Assembly (NCBI GenBank): GCA_025924315.1
Contig: JAICIO010000015.1
Span: forward strand, 1 to 64,000
Direction of reading: 5' to 3'
Length of the DNA stretch: 64,000 bases
Origin: Phycisphaerae bacterium
Lineage (GTDB): Bacteria; Planctomycetota; Phycisphaerae; Tepidisphaerales; Tepidisphaeraceae
Shown: piece by piece, positions 58,295 through 64,000 of the stretch
Layout: every line of letters begins with the position of its first letter
Numbering within the stretch: the stretch's first letter is position 1
The notes under the pieces: model-generated
Told to the model about the DNA's origin: nothing
Seen by the model: the letters and a program-made list of their open reading frames with translations, nothing else
Database searches by the model: none
Program-made: the position numbers and the translations under genes

Positions 58295-60847
58295 ATGTTT
58301 ATCGAGTTCCTTGAATCGCGTCAGATGCTTTCCACCACACTTTCGTCTGGCGTGCTCACAATCACCGGCGGAAGTGGGAACGATCTGCTGCAGGTGAACA
58401 TCTCGGGCACGTACACGGTCGTCACGGAAAACAAGACGACGAAGAAATTCACGACGACGAGCATCAATCGCATCGTGATCAATGGCATGGCCGGCAACGA
58501 CAACGTTGCGCTCGGCAAGATCACCGTGCCGTGCAACATTTATGGTGGCGACGGAAACGACACGCTCGGCGGCGGGCTCGGCAACGACGTAATGGACGGC
58601 GGCAACGGCAACGACATCGTTCAAGGCAACCTGGGCGACGACTCGATCACCGGCGGCGCGGGCAACGATAATCTCAAGGGCAACGACGGCAACGACACGC
58701 TGATCGGCATGTCGGGCAACGACACGCTCGCGGGCGGCGCCGGCAGCAACGTCCTCGGCGGCGGCGCGGATACCGATACGGCCGACTACTCGAGCTTCAC
58801 CACCGATCTTACGATCACGCTCGACAACGTTGCGAACGACGGTGATTCCGGCGGCGACAACGTTCAGTCGGACGTTGAAAACGTCACCGGCGGAAGTGGC
58901 AACGATTCGATCACCGGCACGAGCGCGAACAATGTGCTCAGCGGTGGCAATGGCGCGGACACACTAACTGGCGGCAGCGGAAACGACACGCTGAATGGCG
59001 GCGCCGGAACTGACTCGCTCGACGGCGGGCTTGGCGCCGACTCGATGAGCGGTGGAACGGGCGTCGATGAAGTCAGCTATGCCGGTCGCACGCAGAACCT
59101 CATCCTCACGATGGACGGCGTTCGCAACGACGGCGCAACCGGCGAGCTCGACAACTTGTTGAATGACATTGAAGTCGTCACCGGCGGCGACGGCAACGAC
59201 TCGATCGTTGGCTCGGCCGGCAACAACACGCTCAACGGCGGAGCGGGCAACGACACCATCACCGGTGGATCAGGCAACGATTCGATCTTCGGCGATGCGG
59301 GTAACGACACGCTGCAGGGTATGGCCGGCAACGACACACTCGATGGTGGTGATGATGACGACAACATCGACGGTGGAACCGGCACCGACACGATCGTCGG
59401 CGGCGACGGCACCGACGTCGTGAACTACTCGTCGCGCAACACCGCGGTGAACGTCTCGCTCGACGACACCGCGAACGATGGTCAAGCAGGCGAAAACGAC
59501 TACGTCGAAGCCGACATCGAGAACGTCATCGGCGGATCGGGCAACGACACCATCACCGGCGATGACAACGACAATTGGCTGAGTGGCTACGCCGGGAATG
59601 ATACGATCAACGGTGGCCTCGGCGCCGATACCATCGTCGGCGGAAGCGGTTGCGACACGGTCACGTATGCAGGCCGCGCGGGCGACGTCACGGTGACGAT
59701 CGACGGTAATAACGATGACGGCGAAGCGGGCGAAGGCGACAATGTCTGCATCGACGTTGAAAATATCACCGGCGGCGATGGCAACGACTCGCTCACCGGC
59801 ACCAGCGGCAACAACAAGATCGTCGGCAATGCCGGCGATGACACGATCGATGCAGGGGCGGGCAACGACAGCGTCGATGCCGGCGCGGGCGATGACTCGG
59901 TCGATGGCGGGCTCGGCACGGATACACTTATTGGTGGAACGGGCAGCGACACGGTTACGTACGCGTCGCGCACGAATAGCGTCACCGTAACATTGAATGG
60001 CGTCGCCGACGATGGGGAAGCCGGCGAGAACGACAACGTCGGCGCGGACTTTGAGAACGTCACCGGTGGCAGCGGTGATGACCTCCTGGTGGGCAACGCT
60101 TCCGACAATACGCTCGACGGTGGCGATGGCGACGACACGCTCGATGGCGGAATGGGCGCGGATGTGCTCATCGGCGGAAATGGTTCCGATACCGCCGACT
60201 ATTCCTCACGGTCGGCCAACCTCACACTGTCGCTCGACGATAACGCGAATGACGGCGAGATCGGCGAAGGCGACAACATCGGTTCGGATATCGAAAACGT
60301 TTACGGCGGATCGGGCGACGACGTCATTGTTGGTTCTGCCGACGACAACGTCCTCGAAGGCGGCGCTGGCAACGACAGCCTGAGCGGCGGCGATGGCGAC
60401 GACCAGGTCCTCGGCGAGGACGGCGACGACACGCTCGACGGCGGGCTCGGTGACGATCTGCTGTCGGGTGGCGATGGCAGCGACACCGTCACGTACGCGT
60501 CGCGCACCGGCGATCTCAATATCACGATCGACCAGGTCGACAACGACGGCGAATCGGGCGAGGCGGACAATGTCGAGATCGACGTCGAGAACGTCATCGG
60601 CGGCGCCGGCAACGACACGATCACCGGATCGGACAGCGACAACGTCATCTACGGCGGCGATGGCGACGACTCCATCGACGGCGGACAGGGCGCGGATACG
60701 CTCTACGGCGAAAACGGCGACGACACCCTCAACAGTGCCAACGGCACCAACGGCGTCACCGACGGCGGCGCGGGCAACGACACCGCCACCGTGGATAACG
60801 ACGCGATCGCCATCGATCAAACCATCGACGTCGAAGTCCTACTCTAA
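58295..60847 (+). CDS. RTX-like calcium-binding repeat protein with LEPRxLL-type N-terminus
   Basis: An 850-residue acidic protein; ATG 58295 follows GGGAGAAG. It opens with MFIEFLESRQMLSTTLSSGV, a LEPRxLL-type planctomycetal export motif. The rest is a chain of GGxGNDxLxGG nonapeptides that fold as Ca2+-binding beta-rolls. Seven larger modules are set in it, each starting with (V/A)xYxSR/GR and ending with D(I/V)ENV(T/I)GGxGND. Module starts are 242-346 bases apart. It lacks a clear enzymatic domain, so an adhesive or matrix role is likely; export by a type I system is not shown. The last residues are hydrophobic (QTIDVEVLL). A strong terminator follows. Confidence 0.9.
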   Translation: MFIEFLESRQMLSTTLSSGVLTITGGSGNDLLQVNISGTYTVVTENKTTKKFTTTSINRIVINGMAGNDNVALGKITVPCNIYGGDGNDTLGGGLGNDVMDGGNGNDIVQGNLGDDSITGGAGNDNLKGNDGNDTLIGMSGNDTLAGGAGSNVLGGGADTDTADYSSFTTDLTITLDNVANDGDSGGDNVQSDVENVTGGSGNDSITGTSANNVLSGGNGADTLTGGSGNDTLNGGAGTDSLDGGLGADSMSGGTGVDEVSYAGRTQNLILTMDGVRNDGATGELDNLLNDIEVVTGGDGNDSIVGSAGNNTLNGGAGNDTITGGSGNDSIFGDAGNDTLQGMAGNDTLDGGDDDDNIDGGTGTDTIVGGDGTDVVNYSSRNTAVNVSLDDTANDGQAGENDYVEADIENVIGGSGNDTITGDDNDNWLSGYAGNDTINGGLGADTIVGGSGCDTVTYAGRAGDVTVTIDGNNDDGEAGEGDNVCIDVENITGGDGNDSLTGTSGNNKIVGNAGDDTIDAGAGNDSVDAGAGDDSVDGGLGTDTLIGGTGSDTVTYASRTNSVTVTLNGVADDGEAGENDNVGADFENVTGGSGDDLLVGNASDNTLDGGDGDDTLDGGMGADVLIGGNGSDTADYSSRSANLTLSLDDNANDGEIGEGDNIGSDIENVYGGSGDDVIVGSADDNVLEGGAGNDSLSGGDGDDQVLGEDGDDTLDGGLGDDLLSGGDGSDTVTYASRTGDLNITIDQVDNDGESGEADNVEIDVENVIGGAGNDTITGSDSDNVIYGGDGDDSIDGGQGADTLYGENGDDTLNSANGTNGVTDGGAGNDTATVDNDAIAIDQTIDVEVLL

Positions 60848-60878
60848 GCACCTGAAGTTTCGCTTCTGTGCGACTCCC

Positions 60879-60917
60879 CGCGACGCCGATCGCAGCGATC
60901 GGCGTCGCGTACTTTTT
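60879..60917 (+). terminator. Strong terminator of the RTX-like gene
   Basis: CGCGACGCCGATCGC pairs perfectly over 15 bases with GCGATCGGCGTCGCG around a single-base spacer, followed by TAC and T6. Confidence 0.92.
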
Positions 60918-60918
60918 T

Positions 60919-61100
60919 GCCGCTCGCGGCTTAGCGGGAGCACCGAGCACTCCCGCTAAGGGCTGAGGGAAAAAACTACGTCGAGCTGTCTCAAACGTTC
61001 GACTTCAGGTCCTTGGAGCGTGGTTTGGGAGACCCTGCCGTAGTTTTTTCCCTTAGCCCTTAGCGGGACCGCCAAGAACTCCCGCTAAGCCGCAAGCGGC
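60919..61100. repeat. Large nested inverted repeat (182 bases)
   Basis: Arms 60919-60980 and 61039-61100 (62 bases each) are nearly complementary, differing mainly in a short loop and a few bases; the spacer is 58 bases. Within each arm TTAGCGGGA...TCCCGCTAA forms its own hairpin. Outer ends are GCCGCT(C/T)GCGGC. It begins right after the RTX terminator and ends four bases before the stop of the formyltransferase gene. No coding frame is evident in the spacer. Confidence 0.8.
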
Positions 61101-61104
61101 AGAG

Positions 61105-61899
61105 CTACTTGAGTACCGCACGAACGAAGTCAGACGACTTGCGATTCCGAAGTGACTGCGCAATCTCCTGAGGCGTGGCCAACCGATCCAAATACTCGCG
61201 CGCGACCTCATCCGTGAAATCCGCGTTCCGTGTGTAACGGAGCTCGCGCGATTTGTCCTGATCGATCGGCGTCATCTCAAAGATCGATCGATCGCGAATT
61301 CGCTCGACCAATCCCTCCTGCGCCGCCCGCACCGCCTGCATGCCCAGCGCAAACGCCTCCGTCGCCTCAGCCTTCGGCAATGCGTGAAACAGCATCGGCC
61401 CCGAGTCTAATCCGCGCGACAGCAAGTGAATCGTCGCCCCTACGTATTCCGGCCGGCGGTCGTACATCGCCCAGAAATTCGTCGAGCTTCCGCGATAGTA
61501 CGGCGAGACGCCCATATGGATGTTCAGCGCGCGCCGCTCGACAAGCTGATCGATCAGCGGACCCTTGATGTAGCTGGCGCCGAAGACGACGAAGACGTCG
61601 CTTCGCAGCGCGTCGCGCACCGATTCGATCGAAAGCCGACTCAGGTCCCCCATCTTGATGGGCAGCGAGCGCACATTCTTCGGAAGGAACCGAGGCGCAC
61701 CAAAGATTTCCCGCTCCGCCGCCAGAACGCGCGAAAAGTAATCGCGCATCACATCCGACTTGCGAAAGAAATCCGCCACTTCCCCCGGCGCGATCGTATT
61801 GCACTCCTGCACCGCGAAGACTTCATCCGCGATCGAAGCGAGTCGCACGATCAGCGAAGTATGTCTCGGCTGATTGCTCGTAAAAGCGGTGATCTTCAT
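61105..61899 (-). CDS. Formyltransferase-family protein (methionyl-tRNA formyltransferase-like)
   Basis: A 264-residue protein of the 10-formyltetrahydrofolate-dependent fold. The core motif is ALNIHMGVSPYYRGSSTNFWA, equivalent to the N-x-H...YRG catalytic stretch of Fmt and GART, followed by GATIHLLSRGLDSGPMLF with the conserved Asp. It is shorter than Fmt (about 310) and lacks the tRNA-binding domain, so a sugar-amine or small-molecule formyltransferase in glycan synthesis is more likely. It lies downstream of a polysaccharide deacetylase on the same strand, across the palindrome 61904-61970, which fits a joint surface-glycan role. Confidence 0.8.
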   Translation of the reverse strand: MKITAFTSNQPRHTSLIVRLASIADEVFAVQECNTIAPGEVADFFRKSDVMRDYFSRVLAAEREIFGAPRFLPKNVRSLPIKMGDLSRLSIESVRDALRSDVFVVFGASYIKGPLIDQLVERRALNIHMGVSPYYRGSSTNFWAMYDRRPEYVGATIHLLSRGLDSGPMLFHALPKAEATEAFALGMQAVRAAQEGLVERIRDRSIFEMTPIDQDKSRELRYTRNADFTDEVAREYLDRLATPQEIAQSLRNRKSSDFVRAVLK

Positions 61900-61903
61900 G
61901 TTC

Positions 61904-61970
61904 GTAGCACGGGCGATCAGCCCGTCGCTTCCGCAGTCGAAAGAACGGCACGGGTTGGTGCCCGTGCTAC
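61904..61970. repeat. GTAGCACGGGC-type double palindrome, copy 2
   Basis: Arms beginning GTAGCACGGGC at both outer ends (61904 inward and 61970 inward), each followed by a small inner palindrome. It lies between two same-strand genes, 1-4 bases from the upstream stop and downstream start. It is closely related to 4767-4831. Confidence 0.8.
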
Positions 61971-61971
61971 A

Positions 61972-62901
61972 TCAGGCAGCCAATGTCATTCTTCGAACCA
62001 GATTCGCATGATCTTCTCTAGGAAACTCGAGCGCGCCGCCAAACCCGCTGGCCATGTTCGCGCGAAAGCCAAGCGTGATTCCGAGCTCGCTCAGAATCTC
62101 CAGCGTCGTTGCGTTGTACGAATTGCACGGATGCGACATCGTCACCGGTCGCTCGTCGAGCAGGTTTTTCAGGTACGCGTAATTCTCGTAATACTCGCTC
62201 CGCTGATCGTCCGCCGACAAATGCTCCACGCGCGTCGGATGCGTGTGCGTGTGCAGCCCGATCACATGACCGGCAGCGTGCAGCTCGCGCACGCAGCCAT
62301 CATCCATCCAAAGACCGCGCGCCGCGGCATTCACATCAAATTCTTTTTCGTCAATGAGCCGCTCCATCACCGCGTGATACCGCGCCGGCCCGAGCACCTC
62401 ATCCCGCAGGAACCGAAACCGCCGATCTTCATCCGTGTAAAACGGAAACCCCGCCAAGTACGCCCGCGGATTGAATTCCTCCATCAGCATCGCCGCGAGG
62501 TCCGCGTGTTCCGATCGCTCGACCGTTTCCTCAAACGCGCGATAGAACGCGTTCACATTCGGAAAACAGTTCATCCGGAAGTGTCGGTAAATCTCCAGTG
62601 GCTCGATCTGGCCCTGAAGCACCGACGTGTAAACAAACCAGAACGCGGTCAGATCAAATTCCCGCAATACCGGCAACGCGACATCAAACTGACACCGCAG
62701 CGCATCATCGAACGTGAGGCATAAATCGTCTGCAGCGAGTGTCCCGCGCACATGCCGCGACAGAAACTCACTTGCCGGCAAAATCCGCCCCGGCCCGAGC
62801 TGTTCGATCATCGCGCGGAGCGCGTCCGCTGAGATCGATCCCTGCCCCGGAAGGTGAACCTCAGAATTAAAATGATGAAACATCACGCCGTGTGGGCGCA
62901 T
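61972..62901 (-). CDS. Polysaccharide deacetylase-family protein (NodB domain)
   Basis: A 309-residue protein with NodB-type motifs: MFHHFNSEVH at the start, LCLTFDDALRCQ (motif 1, catalytic and metal Asp), GHVIGLHTHTHPTR (motif 2, metal His), then TMSHPCNSYNATTLEIL. It hydrolyses N- or O-acetyl groups on a glycan or a related amide. No signal peptide is seen, so it may act on a precursor inside the cell or on a lipid-linked intermediate. It is cotranscribed with the formyltransferase gene, which could act on the same amino sugar after deacetylation; that is inference. Confidence 0.85.
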   Translation of the reverse strand: MRPHGVMFHHFNSEVHLPGQGSISADALRAMIEQLGPGRILPASEFLSRHVRGTLAADDLCLTFDDALRCQFDVALPVLREFDLTAFWFVYTSVLQGQIEPLEIYRHFRMNCFPNVNAFYRAFEETVERSEHADLAAMLMEEFNPRAYLAGFPFYTDEDRRFRFLRDEVLGPARYHAVMERLIDEKEFDVNAAARGLWMDDGCVRELHAAGHVIGLHTHTHPTRVEHLSADDQRSEYYENYAYLKNLLDERPVTMSHPCNSYNATTLEILSELGITLGFRANMASGFGGALEFPREDHANLVRRMTLAA

Positions 62902-62965
62902 CGCGTCCGTTCTTTCGCTTGAGAAGCAATGTTATTATCGGTCGTAGGGGTGAGTTAGCTGAAAT

Positions 62966-63706
62966 ATGTCATCAGACAGAGGGACAATGCGGGGGAACGA
63001 TCAGATCCGCGCGATTTGCCGCAACTGCATGTATCCGCTTCGTGGTTTGGACACGCCACGCTGTCCGGAGTGTGGGACACCATTCGATCCGAGCGACCGT
63101 TTAACGATGAATCTCACGTCGACGCGTCTCGGCGGGTATTTGTCGCAACCGCTTCGGGCCGATCTACACAAATTTCAGATCATCGCGATGGGTGCGATGG
63201 TGTGGGGTTTCGCCTTGATGCCGGGCGGACTGATCTTCGGCATTTGTGGTCTCATTGCGGCGCTGATTTGCGCGACGTTCCGGTGGGCGCATCGATCCGC
63301 GCAGCACGCTTATTTAAGTCATTACGGTGCGGTTCCGCCAATGCAGCAGCTATCGCCGCGCTGGCGACGAGCGCGCTTAATCATTCTCATTCTGGCGGTG
63401 CTGACGCTCGGTGATCTGCCAGGACTGGCCCTGAGCTATATCGGCTGGCCGATCGCAAACAGCTACTTCAACCATGAGCCGATGTATGGCTCACCCTATC
63501 ATTTTCGATGGTTCGGTTGCACGGTGGTCTGGTCCGTCGAAGCTAACCCGAGCGGAGTGACGATCACTGCGATCGGCGGCGGTGAGTGCGAATACCGATA
63601 CGACAGCAAGCGCGACGGACTCGTCCCACAAGGACCCATTGCTGGCCGATTGACGCTCTTCTCGACTTGGTTCGTTGTGTCACACTTGCTTCCTCGCCTA
63701 TTCTGA
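62966..63706 (+). CDS. Membrane protein with N-terminal zinc ribbon
   Basis: A 246-residue protein. Residues about 18-36 hold CRNCMYPLRGLDTPRCPECG, a four-Cys zinc ribbon common in planctomycetal membrane proteins. Three or four helices follow (IIAMGAMVWGFALMPGGLI, ICGLIAALICATF, LIILILAVLTLGDLPGL), then a soluble part (FGCTVVWSVEANPSGVTI). Function unknown. It begins 65 bases from the divergent deacetylase gene and is followed after 40 bases by an aldo-keto reductase. Confidence 0.8.
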   Translation: MSSDRGTMRGNDQIRAICRNCMYPLRGLDTPRCPECGTPFDPSDRLTMNLTSTRLGGYLSQPLRADLHKFQIIAMGAMVWGFALMPGGLIFGICGLIAALICATFRWAHRSAQHAYLSHYGAVPPMQQLSPRWRRARLIILILAVLTLGDLPGLALSYIGWPIANSYFNHEPMYGSPYHFRWFGCTVVWSVEANPSGVTITAIGGGECEYRYDSKRDGLVPQGPIAGRLTLFSTWFVVSHLLPRLF

Positions 63707-63746
63707 CGGCGGGACGCTCAACCTTACTTCAATAAGGAATCACTTC

Positions 63747-64000
63747 ATGAAATACCGCACGCTCGGCAGCACTGGTCTTCGCGTTTCTGTGGTGGGCATC
63801 GGTACCTGGCAATTCGGCGGGGAGTGGGGAAAGGATTTTTCGCAGGACGAGGTGAATCAGATGTTCGATGCGTGTCGGCAGACGGGCATCAATCTCATCG
63901 ACACGGCCGAGTGTTATGGCGATCACCTTTCGGAATCGCTCATCGGCAAGGCGATTGAGCGCGATCGCGACAAGTGGGTCGTCGCGACGAAGATCGGGCA
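63747..64000 (+). CDS. Aldo-keto reductase (5' part; runs off the window)
   Basis: The ATG at 63747 follows AAGGAA. The first 84 residues are visible: MKYRTLGSTGLRVSVVGIGT, then WQFGGEW, a segment ending INLIDTAECYGDH with the active-site Asp and Tyr, and WVVATKIG at the cut. This is a typical NADPH-dependent aldo-keto reductase of the YajO/PdxI-like kind. The 3' end lies beyond 64000. Substrate unknown. Confidence 0.85.
   Translation, partial: MKYRTLGSTGLRVSVVGIGTWQFGGEWGKDFSQDEVNQMFDACRQTGINLIDTAECYGDHLSESLIGKAIERDRDKWVVATKIG

Noticed and set aside
58500-60800. CRISPR-like periodic DNA
   Set aside because: The period is codon-based and encodes GGxGND nonapeptides; there are no identical repeats with unique spacers.
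1-64000. tRNA, rRNA, transposase or prophage genes
   Set aside because: I looked for cloverleaf-like stems, rRNA cores and DDE or integrase motifs and saw none; a covariance-model scan would be needed to exclude small RNAs.

Overview
The window looks like chromosomal DNA of a planctomycete, most likely of the class Phycisphaerae (Tepidisphaera/Humisphaera-like); the genus cannot be fixed from sequence alone. The evidence is four prepilin-like proteins of the planctomycetal H-X-DG (DUF1559-like) type, two exported proteins that begin with the LEPRxLL-type motif (LESLEGRLLFA and LESRQMLS), a huge ECF anti-sigma fusion, several phytanoyl-CoA-dioxygenase-like (PhyH) proteins with AraC regulators, and GC-rich DNA with long antisense shadow ORFs. 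No tRNA, rRNA, CRISPR array, transposase or phage gene was recognised.

Layout. 0.07-6.3 kb (minus): two paralogous GT-C-type membrane glycosyltransferases, a secreted TIM-barrel protein, an MFS transporter and a tiny lipoprotein. 6.4-10.1 kb (minus): an ECF sigma factor translationally coupled to a 1034-residue anti-sigma/prepilin-like/DUF4349 fusion. 10.2-12.5 kb: a 44-residue protein and a fused Gfo/Idh/MocA plus aldo-keto reductase. 12.6-23.6 kb: an accessory block of four separately transcribed prepilin paralogues, three PhyH oxygenases, two AraC regulators, a TMTC-like TPR glycosyltransferase and a small Cys-rich protein. 23.6-33.6 kb: small stress-type proteins, a HEAT-repeat protein, a beta-helix protein, a PilZ-like protein, the translation factor EttA and another GT-C protein. 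33.8-39.1 kb: an outer-membrane efflux lipoprotein followed by two membrane-fusion proteins, with no inner-membrane pump beside them. 39.1-42.4 kb: a GT-C protein and a glycogen-synthase-like GT. 42.6-47.6 kb: a tightly coupled siroheme/haem operon (precorrin-2 dehydrogenase, CcsA/HemX, HemA) with two membrane genes. 47.6-55.0 kb: acyl-CoA synthetase, SPOR lipoprotein, TIM-barrel protein, UvrD-type helicase, APH-like kinase and small proteins. 55.4-60.9 kb: an animal-type haem peroxidase and an RTX-like repeat protein, both with planctomycetal N-termini. 61.1-64.0 kb: formyltransferase, polysaccharide deacetylase, zinc-ribbon membrane protein and the start of an aldo-keto reductase.

Three features cut across the window. 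First, the four prepilins share a 12-base T6 motif 96-152 bases upstream; one copy lies in the leader of a divergent AraC regulator, which suggests one regulon. They also share an EF-hand-like loop and a C-terminal tryptophan. Second, at least a dozen palindromic elements sit at gene junctions; several supply the stop codon, the start codon or the terminal residues of neighbouring genes. Third, several genes have a -10-like hexamer 7-11 bases before ATG and no Shine-Dalgarno sequence, which suggests leaderless or nearly leaderless messages.

Most functional calls rest on motifs read by eye. No database search was possible.
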